The position numbers were made by a program, and so were the translations under genes. From positions 2,844,034 through 2,908,033 of the forward strand of contig JACDQD010000006.1 in the NCBI GenBank assembly GCA_019843655.1: a stretch of DNA of 64,000 nucleotides, written 5' to 3'. Within the stretch, counting starts at the first letter, position 1. The number at the start of each line of letters is the position of its first letter. Under the pieces are notes generated by a model. It was given only the letters and a program-made list of their open reading frames with translations. It did no database searches and was not told the origin of the DNA. Positions 51,101 through 61,822 of this stretch are shown here, piece after piece. This DNA is from Lethocerus indicus. Its lineage: Eukaryota; Arthropoda; Insecta; Hemiptera; Belostomatidae.

Positions 51101-52193
51101 AGACGTCATCACCGGTCTCATGGGGGACAACTCGGGCCGAGTCAACCAGTCCGAGGTGAAGCTGAACGCCGTCCTCAAGACCTTCGACCTGATCGACGTG
51201 AGGCTGGACCCGATCACCAGGGGCGCCTCCAGCGTCAAGACCCAGCTGGCGTCGGCCCAGAGCGTCCTCTACCGGAGGCCGGGCTACCCCTGGATTTACT
51301 GGAGCCTGGGCGGGGTCGACACCGGCAGGCTGGCCTCCAGGGTCCCCTTTCCGAATATCAGTCTGGCTCTGGTCCTCACGTCCATGATGCTGCCCGGATC
51401 GAACGATCTCTTCTACGGCGACGAGATAGGCCTCGAGGACATCAGCGACCCGCAAGGAGAGGTGTGTAATGACGCACACTAGTCTTCCCACGTTCTATTC
51501 AAATTAGATATTTCGTTACGTCGGTATGTATATTCTGACGTTGTTAATATGTACTTTGTTACGGATGTTCGGGCAGAGAGCCGACCTGGAGCACGCCCAC
51601 GGGTTGGGGCCGATGCAGTGGGCGGGCAGCGGTGGCTTCACTCACGGCAGCCTGTTGCCCTGGTTGCCCGCCTCTAAGGCCAGCTTGCCCGCCTCTGCCA
51701 GGGACACCATATCGGCAATGTCCCGGCTCAGGGACGACAACCCGCCCTTGTACATGCACGCCGTCTGGACAAACAACATTCAACAGCCCAACACTGCTAT
51801 CAGGTGATTGCTATAACTCGGAGAGTTTATTTCATCGGCAATCCGCGTTTTCCGCGTTTCCTGACCAACCTCATATTCGACTCTCTTGACCGAACACTGG
51901 ATTAGATAAATATAACTCAGACGGCGTTCGATGTATTAAATGAGTGTCCTTTTGTGCGCTACGACAGGTACGCGGATAGGGACGTGGTGACGATCGAGAG
52001 GACGTACCCGCGCCGGCACGCGTTCCTGCTGGTGGCCAACCTGGGTACAGAGCCGCTCAACAAAGACCTCTCTTCGCTCTACTACGGCGGCCACGTCGTC
52101 CTGGACACTGTGGGCGAGCTAGGCCGGTACATCAAGTTCCAGTCGCTGGAGCTCCAGCCGGCACAGGTCATCATCACCAAACTGGACAAGTAG
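48169..52193 (+). CDS. SLC3A2/CD98hc (4F2hc)-like amino-acid transporter heavy chain, seven coding exons
   Basis: Exons 48169-48328, 48983-49108, 49579-49721, 50161-50835, 50940-51461, 51577-51803 and 51968-52193 join in frame through GT-AG sites to 692 codons plus stop. Residues 1-176 are a low-complexity cytoplasmic tail. About 177-199 (WCFWGVMSITVACVCVIIAY) is one membrane segment. Cys204, just outside it, sits where heavy chains form the disulfide to an SLC7 light chain. Residues 207-692 are an extracellular alpha-amylase-like (GH13) domain: AWYQGGTIYQIFPASFQDSD, LVLDLPLYP, GVDGFYMYGL, LFYGDEIGLED. The usual beta-4 nucleophile Asp is replaced (VDGFYMY) and no NHD motif is visible, so it should not be a glycosidase. 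Expected role: trafficking and anchoring of an SLC7 exchanger at the plasma membrane. rBAT (SLC3A1) is the alternative, but the loss of catalytic residues favours the SLC3A2 side. ATG 48169 is the first in-frame ATG. Confidence 0.88.
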
Positions 52194-52953
52194 AGTCCCC
52201 CCCACCAACCAGGGGGCCGGAGAGACCCCAACGTCTTCCATTCGGTCGCACCACGGAGTACACTCCCAGTAGAAGGAGGCTGATCCGTCAGTATTCCCGG
52301 AATAGTTTATGTTTTTCCTTAAATTGCCCGAATTCCGTTGTGCCCAACGGTGCCTCAACTCTCAACTCCCGGTGGCATTTGGCAGAGATATTACCTGCCG
52401 CCGCCGACTCCTCGACTTTCTTCCTCCTGGCTATTCTCGTCGGGAACTGTTCTCAAAGAAATTTCGTTCAAAATATTACAGTGCGTTGAAAGTGTCTGAA
52501 CAGTATCACAAATCATGTCGGAACACAACATATAGACATCATCAAAATAGGAGAAAACGCGGTCGGCTAATACACAATTGATAAGTCGAATTAATGGCCA
52601 TATTGGATATAAAAGCGCGTTGTTACCGTAAAAGTTAGTTAAATATTTTCAATTCTGACTTTTCGCGGAGGGAAATTTTTATAAATCGGTTTCTAATATT
52701 TAGTCCAATTTTGAAGAAAACTTCCCAATATCTCATGAGACACTCCACCGTGCGACCTATTTATTTTACTCGATCTAAGAGTTACACAATGAACGACTCG
52801 AATACAATTGGTGTCTACAGATAGAGGATAGTTTTTATACAGTTCGATAAAGATTATTCGTTAAAAATCGTTATTTAATTATTTGTTATTTATGTACTTA
52901 GTCTAAGATTGGCGACTTAACACATCTACTTGGAATGACCAAACTGTTAGGGA

Positions 52954-52959
52954 AATAAA
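52954..52959 (+). terminator. Candidate polyadenylation signal AATAAA for the SLC3A2-like gene
   Basis: This AATAAA lies about 760 bp after the stop codon at 52193, giving a plausible 3' UTR. I did not check rigorously for an earlier one. Confidence 0.3.
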
Positions 52960-54429
52960 TTGATATTTATGTAGCAATCGATACCCTATGGCAGCCGGCC
53001 TGTTATCTAGCAACTCTAAAAACTAGAAATACAGGCAGTATTCAAATTTTTACGATGCCATTTTAATAAAAAAAAATTTATAACTTTGCCTGTTAATATA
53101 ACTATGGGGGTTATTTACATTTAGAGACACAGTTATAAAGTTTAAAAAAATTCTAATTAAACCAAAGAAACAACATCTTTATGCCCAGACTGGGCCAATG
53201 ATATATCTGATTATATTATTGTTAGGAAAAATTGCTGGAATTGGAAACTGCCAACCTGAAATATACAGACAGATCTGATTTAACTTATTTAACTATTTTA
53301 AAATATTTTACTTTGTCTACCCCTGTTAGAAGGTACAGGACAATCTACATAGGTAACTCTGAATCATCTGTAGACAATATTTTTTATTTTCGAATAGTTC
53401 AGATAATTACAAACAATTGAAAATAAATATCCTTTATAATAATATTTGCAATCGATATTTTACTGAATTGAGTTTTTTCAAAATTAAAGAATTCAATTCC
53501 AACGTGTCTGTCTCTAAGCGCATAACATACCACAGCAGCACAACATAAAATACATTCAAAAATAGTCTTTATTTATCGTCTAGTACATTAATTATTGTAT
53601 TATTGTAACAGTAGTAAAACCTGTCTGATTCTTCTTGCTTGTTTGGAAATATTCTAGACTGGTATCGTTTCTGGCCATCAAAATGTGTAATAATAGGGCC
53701 AAATTTCTTATATAAAGGCTAATACCTGCACAGGCCCAAACAACAAGAGGAGTAACTCCACAAAATTCCTCTTTGTCAAACATAAATTAACGCATATTTG
53801 ATATTTGAAAATAACATGTTTAGCTACTAAATATAACAGGTTGCCAATAGCAAACCTGCAGGCCATAACAGATACTTGCGACTCTCATTATGTTAGCCAA
53901 GTATTTTACTGAAAAACAAATACGATATTAATCTTATTATTATATATTTTTTGTACTTATAAATGTTAACTGTATACCCAATAGCCAGAAGAGGAAACGG
54001 AAAAATAAGTAAAAAATGTAAAATAAAAAGACTGATAAAAAAGTTAAATTTATATTTAAGTGGAAAACGAATTATTTCTGCCGTCAAATTCTAATAAACT
54101 AATCAGAACAATTAGAATATCGAATAGTTGTATTTAATCAGTATTCATGTATTCCACATTATAATCCACATTGAACTAATTGCCCGTATGTGTAAGATTA
54201 AGAAACTTAGGCACAATATATTTTTCATAAGAATATGCACAATTGCTGAAATGTATAGAAATCAATACTATTTCATCAATACAAAGGCAGTTGTTGACTG
54301 TTTTGTGTTGTTTTAATTCAGGGAAATAAAAGAATTGAATTGAGAATTGAATTGTTCATTCCAACCCGTTGCCCTCACCTTAAGTTTCTATAAATAGAGA
54401 AATATTTGTCCTTTACTGCAAAAAGGAGT

Positions 54430-54572
54430 CGAATTTTTAGGCTAGCCAAATTTTTAGGCTAGTCAATTTTTAGGCTAGTCAATTTTTAGGCTAGTCAATT
54501 TTTAGGCTAGTCAATTTTTAGGCTAGTCAATTTTTAGGTTAGTCAATTGTTAGGTTAGTCAATTTTAGTCAT
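54430..54572 (+). repeat. 16-bp tandem array upstream of ZMAT5
   Basis: About nine head-to-tail copies of a unit reading CAATTTTTAGGCTAGT end about 115 bp before the ZMAT5 start codon. The last copies drift (GGTTAGT, CAATTGTTAGG). The homology shared with the captured copy at 40155-40402 begins in the final unit. Confidence 0.9.
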
Positions 54573-54687
54573 GTTGGTACTTGACTAAGGCATTAGATGT
54601 GCTTAAGTTGAATGGAAGGTTTCACTTAACAGGCAGGTTATAGTTTTGTACATTACTGGTTAGCCTGCTCTCCATTCCGTTAATATA

Positions 54688-55548
54688 ATGGGAAAGAGAT
54701 ATTATTGCGATTATTGTGAAAGGTCGTTCATAGACGATATTGTAAGCAGAAAGAAACATCTCAATGGACTAAATCATGAAAGGAGGAAGAGATTACATTA
54801 CAAGTATTGCAGAGGTAAATATCGTTTTTATTCACCAGTTGGTCAGTTTGTTTAGGCAATTCCGGCCTAAGCATTTGAATATGCTGACCTATATTGCACG
54901 TGAACATATCAGAAAGCTATAAATATTTAATAAATTCGTGCTTAAATTGCATCCATATACAATCATCATTTCAGAGTAGTTGCATCATAATGTTGTGTAT
55001 TGGAGTATTAAAAGATCTACATGTACATTACATTTATTTACAACTTCATTGTTTATGATTTTTGTTGCAGACATCAGAACTGTAATTGAGGAAGAAAAAA
55101 ATAAAAGCGAGTGTAAACGGTTTAGAACTACGGGCACATGTTCGTACGGAGAACTCTGCCACTTCACACATTATTCAAAACAAGAATTGCACAATTTAGA
55201 ATGGCAAGGTACCGTGTTTGATACTACATAATGCGAAGTTTCTCAAACTGTTAATTGAATCGTGCTTACAATTCCTGGAAATGCCATGTTCTCTGCTCTT
55301 ACGTATTATATTACTCAATTATTTTTTTAGCAAATGAAGCCGACCGTCTAAAACAGGACAATATTCCTTTGCCAACTGTGGAAGAATGGATCGAGAAAAG
55401 GTGTAAAAAATCTGGGGAAAATTCGGCAATTGAATACATATCGAATTACCCATTCCCTTTGCATTCAGTCGCCAATCTGCCACCATCTTTGAGACCCATA
55501 ACTGCCGACCAGATAAACAACACTAGTTTTGATACTTGGGGAGAATGA
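54688..55548 (+). CDS. ZMAT5: ZMAT5-like U11/U12 snRNP 20 kDa protein, three exons
   Basis: Exons 54688-54814, 55071-55208 and 55331-55548 join in phase 1 at both introns to 160 codons plus stop; the human protein is about 170 aa. Residues 1-30 form a U1C-type C2H2 zinc finger ([10 protein letters not shown], then [10 protein letters not shown]; ligands Cys7, Cys10, His24, His30). Residues 57-76 form a CCCH finger with the canonical C-x8-C-x5-C-x3-H spacing (Cys57, Cys66, Cys72, His76). The C-terminus has [11 protein letters not shown] and LPPSLRP. This two-finger order is diagnostic of ZMAT5, a component of the U11/U12 di-snRNP that recognises U12-type introns in the nucleus. Codons are AT-rich, unlike the GC-rich neighbours. 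A 248-bp relative of its upstream region and first 36 codons sits inside a foldback element at 40155-40402. Confidence 0.92.
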
Positions 55549-55779
55549 TATTGTGATGGAGAATTTTTGGAAACCAAAGTCAAAATGACTCTTCGGCAAA
55601 GTTGGATCTCCCTCTCGCTGGGCCCTCTAGTTGATCTGGAATTGATGTCTATGAAGAATATTAAGAAATTAATCTGGCGTTCAAAGAGTACACTGAGGCG
55701 GCTCACATATTAGAATTGGAACAATAGAGAAAAGATTAGCACAGCAACTATGCAAGGTTGACACACAAAATCCTGAAAT

Positions 55780-55785
55780 AATAAA
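55780..55785 (+). terminator. Candidate polyadenylation signal AATAAA for ZMAT5
   Basis: AATAAA 232 bp after the ZMAT5 stop. A second one at 55980-55985 could be used instead. Confidence 0.4.
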
Positions 55786-56330
55786 TCATTTTTAAGAAAA
55801 ACAATTTTTAAAATGAAAATAACTGGAGCAAAGTGTGTGATAATTGTAATATGTTCCTCTGTACATCAACCAGTTAAAAGTTTATCAATGATGCTGTTCA
55901 TATTGGACATTGTATATGTATTTAATTGTTAATTTACTCTTATTTATTATTCTCAAATACAATGTAACTTGCAGTTAACAATAAAAATGTTCCTCAAAAT
56001 GTTACGGCAATTCTAAATGAAGATCTCAATATATTGATATACAGATAGGTTTTAAAAATTGTTTTTTCTAAACAAGCATACACTGTTAAGTACAAATGGT
56101 CTATTGTTTTAAAAACAATTTATTCTTTCCCACTAAAACAGCACTATCTTTATTAAACCCTGACTATTGGTTAGTAATAAATTATTTTCATTGCCTAGTA
56201 ATCAAAAACCTGTATGTAGCATTATTAAAATGTCTATTACTTAGTTGTTAGTGCATAACAGAACACAGACTTATACCTGCGCTATATAGAAATGTATAAA
56301 AAAAAACAAATATTAAATATTTTGTATATT

Positions 56331-56334
<4 letters not shown>

Positions 56335-56375
<41 letters not shown>
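56335..56375. repeat. (AT)n microsatellite
   Basis: About 20 AT units, followed by ACGCATATATATGCAT. Confidence 0.95.
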
Positions 56376-56376
<1 letters not shown>

Positions 56377-58458
56377 GCATATATATGCATATATAAAAAG
56401 CATACACACTGCAATACTCTGCCTCTTTGGTAAGAGGCAATTACTGAAAAAGAAATTAAACTAGCTACAACAAGGAAAAATAAAATTATAGACCAACAAA
56501 AATCTATTGTCGGGTGGTTTTTGTTGTGTTTTCTTATCCTAGAAAAAACAAATAGTTAAATTCAATAACATTTCTATGTGAGAAAATTAATACATAATTA
56601 ATTTATCAGAAAAATTGAATCTTAAATTTATGCGTTTCATGCCTGATCAATGTGTATAGGGACGCATGTTTCAATGAACAATTTAAATTGAACTCAAAAT
56701 GTTCAATATTTGTCTACATAACATATATGATGTGAATATACAATGGTATTCTAAGGTAAGCATGTTCTATGTATGCATCTAATATATTCAATGTATGTTG
56801 AAGACTTATTTCACTTTACTGCTAGCTTTGGAAATTTTATTGCCTATATTTTCTTTAAATTATATATTTTATTTTTACACATTTATATTTGTTATTTTTA
56901 AATGAATATAGTTCTACCGGAGGGCAGGCCTACCTTCATAGGTTTATATTAATTATTGGGTGGTGGAATTATTGGGAGCACAATTGTCGGTGCATTTTCA
57001 TTTGGCTCGTTGGGCCTAAGGACAGACTAGACTATGACACACTAACACCGGCGTATTGAATAATGTGGCTCAGAACGAGAAACATTAGTCACCCATAGTA
57101 ACTCCATATGTGTTTTGTGGGTAGCCGAGAGGGTTTTTTTCACCCTGCCGTTCCGAGACCTGCGGTCCTCTATTAGTTCCAGGGCGGTGTTGTATTTCAC
57201 CAATGAGGGTGAGACAAACCAGTAGCGATTTTAGGTTTCAGAACGTATGCCTCTTATGAAATAACGGGCAAAATGTACAATTTCCTATACATACTTAACT
57301 GGCCATCTTATAAAATAGAAACCCTCTTCTCCACACTTAACAGTACGCATTAAATGTACCGACATCAACCCTTCAACTACTCAATCACGCTTTTAGGTAT
57401 ACTTTAGGTATTAGAGTCGTTCAAAATAGATCGGCAGTTTTGAATTTAAACCGGCATTAAATATCTCTATTTTATTAGTAACAATCTGATTAAATAATTG
57501 TACGAGTGTAAGTTTAATAAATTTGTATTTTGCACTTTTAAAAAAGCATCTTTTTCGTCAGCAGGGTCAGCAATAGTCACTTTATTGACAGTAAAAAGAA
57601 GGCTAAGAAAAAACAAATTATTTAACGGAGAAGATCGTGAGGACCATATTATTTTCAATATGATTTAAAAATTGACTCCTTTTACTCCTATTATTGTCTT
57701 CTTTTCCGATAAAACATAAATTACTCGTGTAGAAGGGGAATTTCTTTGTAAAACAATAAATTTCGAAATGAAAGCAATCGCCTTCATCAATTAATTCAAG
57801 GAGCTGCATCATGACCGTCATAGATTTAGTACAGTCTGTACTCAGATGGCGATCCTCACTCAAAAATAAGGCGGGGTATATTTTGCGTACAGTTTTATGT
57901 TTTGAAAAATGTTTTTCCACAGAGTTTACAGTCGGTGAGTAAAGTTTGAGGACCGAATTCCTGCGTCCGTTGTGCCGCCTCTCTCTAGTTCCATGAATTA
58001 GCCCATTAAGTGTCCATCAGTTTTCTCTAATATAACTAATATATATTGTAATTGATACCCCGTGTACATTTAAGGAAAATAAAGTGTTTAAAACATAAAT
58101 TTAGCGATTAAAGTAATGCGTAAAGATCGCAGGTTCGCATTAGAATTTGTAACTGTGTATTGAAATAAGTATACTTATGGTATCCGTACGCGCATAGTTG
58201 GAGTGCATTGGAGCGATTGTTCCAGGCCATTCTGTCGGCCGTTCAATGTCACTAATCTTGATCCAGACAGAAGAACGGCACTATGACGTAAGAAGAGATA
58301 TGCGCAAGTTTTGGGCGTCCCAGTGAAAGGTCCTGGGGGACGGCGGGCGCTGGCCACGGCCGTAACACTAGACCACCCGGGTCATCCGATACCTCGGACA
58401 TTAGTCAATTTGAACCGAACTTGTTAGAATTATACAGTGGAGAATTGTGTGTGCGGTG

Positions 58459-58496
58459 TATATATACCGGGGACAGCGCCGAACCAAGTCATCAGT
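58459..58496 (+). promoter_or_regulatory. TATA box and TCAGT initiator of the polyQ cuticle gene
   Basis: TATATATA at 58459-58466 is followed about 30 bp later by ATCAGT (58491-58496), the arthropod initiator. Transcription would begin near 58494, about 53 bp before the start codon. Confidence 0.75.
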
Positions 58497-58546
58497 AGAC
58501 CTCAAACGTCGGCCTGAACACAACAGCCCTACCGAGTCAAACAAGC

Positions 58547-59680
58547 ATGCTCTTCACGAAGGTAAATTGGCAAAAGACGCTCACTAAAACTCTTAATTTT
58601 ATACACTCGAGTATTTAGAGAACCGTTATCTAAATACGTCTTATCGGCTCGATAACGAAATTAATTCCGGGAATCAAATTGTCGGACATAATGGGCTACA
58701 ATTTAAATCAATGGATGTCTGGTTTTACTGTATTTCACGTTATATTTGAAATGTTGCGAATGATTATATTTTCGGAGGTAATTCTTACGGTAGATAGTAC
58801 GGAAAATTTAAATTATGTTTATTTATACACCGCGAGGATGTTAAAATAAAGAGAGAACATTTCGTCCGGTGGCGCGATTCGGGTATTAATTTAAATTGCA
58901 CGAATCAAGTACGATCGATGGTCCTATACACTGTATGGCAATTTAATTCACGGAAAGGAGGACGATCTGTTTAACAGTTTTTTTAACGACCGCTTTATTC
59001 AGGCCCTGGTTTTGGTTTTGGCGTTCGGGTGGTCCCGCGGCCAACACCACGCGGTCGATTTCGTCGACCCCCATCCCAGCTACAGGTTCGAGTACGGCGT
59101 GAGGGACGAGTCGACCGGCGACACCAAGAGCCACGAAGAAGTGAGACACGGCGACCAGACGAGGGGCGCCTACAGCCTGGTGGAGCCCGACGGTTCGGTA
59201 AGGACCGTCCAGTACGCCGTCGACGGGGAACACGGAGGGTTCAACGCCCTCGTACACAGGCAGGAGAACCGCCACCCGGTACAGAGCGGCCAGCGACAGG
59301 CAACCAGCTCCGCCTCGACATACTACTACCTGCCCAACTACGGATCGAACAACAACAACAACAACAATCAGAATAATGCCGGATCCCAACAAAACGCGGC
59401 CGCTATCCCCGACTTCTACTACTATCACCGCCCGAGTCAGGCCGCCGTCTACCAGACAGCCAGGGCTCTGACCGTCGACAGGCAACAACAGCAGCAGCAG
59501 CAACAACAACAACAGCAGGCTTCCACAAACAACTACAACTTCCAGTCTTCCAGTCAATATAGTCAGCAGCAGCAGTCTTCAGGCTCGGCAGCTAACCAAC
59601 GTCAGTCGGGCACCGGAGGATTGGGCGACTACTACTCCCAGAGCTACAGGCTCTCTCCTGCCCGCGCAGGCCAACAACAA

Positions 59681-59712
<32 letters not shown>

Positions 59713-60178
59713 GGCTTCCAACCAGGGTCAGTTCGGTAGCGCCGGATTTTCCTACTCGCAGTCCGCTGGACAGCAGTCTTCGGGAGCTGACCAACAGCAG
59801 CAGCAGCAGCAGCAACAACAGTCTCGTCTGTCCTCCGACTTCTACTATTATCCCAACTACCCCGGCTACGACTTCCACCAGGGCTACGACTACCCCTACT
59901 ACTACAGCGGCGGTTACTACCCCCTGGGACACTACTTGGACGCTTCCGCCCACGGTTACTACCACCCCCACAGGGCCGCTCCTCATCTCAACTACCACTT
60001 CGCCAGGGGACTCGGTTCTTCGGCGTCTTCCGCCGCGGGACCCGCTCAAGGTTCCCAATCCGGCCAGAACCAGAACCAGAATCAGAACCAGAACCAGAAT
60101 CAAAACCAGAACCAGAACCAGAACAGACAGAGTCAACAGACCGGCGTCCAACTGTACAACAATAATGGACACTACTAA
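58547..60178 (+). CDS. RR-2 cuticular protein with long polyglutamine tracts
   Basis: Exons 58547-58561 and 59003-60178 join in phase 0 to 396 aa. The tiny first exon encodes MLFTK, and the intron splits the signal peptide ([19 protein letters not shown]), the usual layout of insect cuticle-protein genes. Residues about 30-89 are a Rebers-Riddiford RR-2 chitin-binding domain: [45 protein letters not shown]. The rest is low complexity: an Asn run, three Gln runs of 10-14, Tyr-rich blocks ([23 protein letters not shown]), and about ten Gln-Asn repeats before a QLYNNNGHY end. Expected to be secreted by epidermis and to bind chitin in stiff cuticle. The disordered part may be for cross-linking or self-association, which is inference. 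Confidence 0.93.
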
Positions 60179-60240
60179 AATTACCGGATTTGACCTATAT
60201 CATCTTTGAACCTGACCACACTCATTATATATTCATGTTA

Positions 60241-60246
60241 AATAAA
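60241..60246 (+). terminator. Polyadenylation signal AATAAA of the polyQ cuticle gene
   Basis: AATAAA 63 bp after the stop codon, the first one downstream. Confidence 0.7.
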
Positions 60247-60313
60247 TATCATCCACTATAATTTGTTGTCTAGCTTGCGAAAAATATATTCCTTTTCTTC
60301 AATCCAAACTACC

Positions 60314-60422
60314 AGTAGAAAGCAGCTTAAGACGATGAGCGACCGAAACACCAGGTCTAGGGGTAGGAGACAGATGTACATAAGAATCGCGATATTCCGA
60401 ACCTCGCAAACCATCAAACAAA
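60314..60422. mobile_element. Degenerate foldback right arm between cuticle genes
   Basis: GAGCGACCGAAACACCAGGT, CTAG, GGAGACAG, ATATTCCGAACCTCGCAAACC: the right arm and terminus in order, heavily mutated. Confidence 0.55.
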
Positions 60423-60791
60423 AATTCCAACTTACTAAATACTTTCTTGTTTCTGTACACGATTGCGTGCAACGTACGCCTCGTATAGGGCGTCAGGTAA
60501 ACTTGACTTTCCTCTCGAATAATTTTGTTAATTTAACATTCATCGGTCGGCAATCCTATTACCCCGGAAAAGATACTTGTTATTGAACGAATTTACCGGC
60601 GAACTGTAATCACTCGAACGACTACTTGCACGTACTTTTCTATTTGTGCACAGACACACTGCAATGAAACCCAGTGCAATGACAGTACTGAGGCGATGAG
60701 TAAGCAGCGGACACGCCTAAGTAAATATTGGTGAGTGAAAGAGAGTGATAATGCCGATAAGCCTTAATTAACAATCATACATATATTTATA

Positions 60792-60808
60792 TGTGTGTGT
60801 GTGTGTGT
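60792..60808. repeat. (TG)n microsatellite
   Basis: Eight TG units between the convergent cuticle genes. Confidence 0.9.
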
Positions 60809-61280
60809 AATTGTAATACTGTATAGGTATATAAATTAAACAGGAATAAAAGAAACTAAAATGTCAAACATTTATTTCCAAATTTGTAGGTAAGAGAGTA
60901 ATTTTTAAAGTTTTTAAAGGCAAAATATTACAATAAACTACGCTATTGACATCGATAATAATCATTTTAAATTACAATATAATAACATTTACTACTACAA
61001 GGTAAATTGTGTTCGTAATTCTTATAACAGACCTGCATACTCAAATGTAAAACTGGTTTCTCTCTCCCTCATTGGGAGAAGAAACCTTCCTCCTCAGGGG
61101 ACCTTCACTGCACAGATTGATCGTATCGCCTGCATGCAGAACAATAACACACACTCAAATACAACTACACAACAACCCTCATAACTCCCGCACAAGTCAT
61201 CGACGTCCCAGAGAAGTTTCTAGCCCGTAAGGAGCACAGTGAGCGCCAATATGAGAACAGAACGTGCAATAATTTAAAAC

Positions 61281-61760
61281 TCAGTCCCTCTGATAACGAC
61301 TCGGAGGATGATGGTGCGTCAGAGTGCGGAGGCCGGTTTCGCGACTGGAGAAGCTGAAGGAAGAGGTCGGCCTGTCGGGGATGTCCATTGGAAGGGGCAG
61401 CCCGTGATGGAACCCGCTGCCTCCGGCCTCCTTCTCCCTGAGCAGGATGGCGCTGAACCCCCCCGCGGGACCCCGGACGGCGTACTCGACCACCCTGAGA
61501 GTGCCGTCCGGTTCGAGGAGGCTGTAGGCGCCGCGTACCTCTCCCGCTTTGCGCACCTCCTCGTGGCTCTTCACGTCCCCTGTGGACGGGTCGCTGACCC
61601 GGTACGCGTAGCTGTAATCTCCGGTACCGGCCAGAACGCCGGTCCCACACGCCAAGCACAACAGAATCCAAATCTGGAATTAAACCAAAAATTAGGAGAA
61701 GAACGGAAACTCAAACCGTTTAAAATGAGTCAGCTTTAAGAAAAAATATCTCACCGCCAT
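61281..61760 (-). CDS. Small RR-2 cuticular protein
   Basis: Minus strand. Exon 1 codes ATG GCG (61760-61755) followed by donor GTGAGA. Exon 2 runs 61673-61281 after acceptor TTCCAG. The product is 132 aa. Signal peptide MAIWILLCLACGTGVLAG, then an RR-2 domain: DYSYAYRVSDPSTGDVKSHE, GAYSLLEPDGTLRVVEY, GGFSAIL. The C-terminal 50 residues are unremarkable (Ser, Thr, His and Pro rich). Secreted, chitin-binding cuticle component. The intron splits the signal peptide, as in the neighbour at 58547, which faces it convergently. The last Gly-Phe-Ser-Ala differs from the usual GFNA of the family. Confidence 0.88.
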
Positions 61761-61814
61761 ATCAGTTGTGTACGTTAGCGCAAAACGAATGTCCGACGTA
61801 CAGAACGCGATCTC

Positions 61815-61822
61815 TATATATA
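61815..61822 (-). promoter_or_regulatory. TATA box of the small RR-2 gene
   Basis: TATATATA on the minus strand, 55 bp before the start codon. No strong TCAGT initiator was seen at the expected distance; ACATTC near 61788 is the closest. Confidence 0.55.

Larger units (their letters stand above)
55549..58458. other. ZMAT5 3' flank and spacer to the cuticle cluster
   Basis: AT-rich and CpG-poor to about 56,930, then CpG-rich again. No gene recognised. An AT microsatellite and two AATAAA signals are present. Confidence 0.6.
60247..61280. other. Spacer between convergent cuticle genes
   Basis: A decayed foldback arm, a TG microsatellite and a hairpin near 61055-61085 (GGTTTCTCT ... AGAAGAAACC). 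No gene seen. Confidence 0.6.

Noticed and set aside
54814..55070. Possibility that the ZMAT5-like gene contains a U12-type intron itself
   Set aside because: Both introns have ordinary GT donors (GTAAATATC, GTACCG) that lack the RTATCCTT consensus.
58175..58357. 60-codon minus-strand frame upstream of the polyQ cuticle gene
   Set aside because: Arg/Pro/Ser-rich with no domain. Likely a decayed repeat and not a gene.
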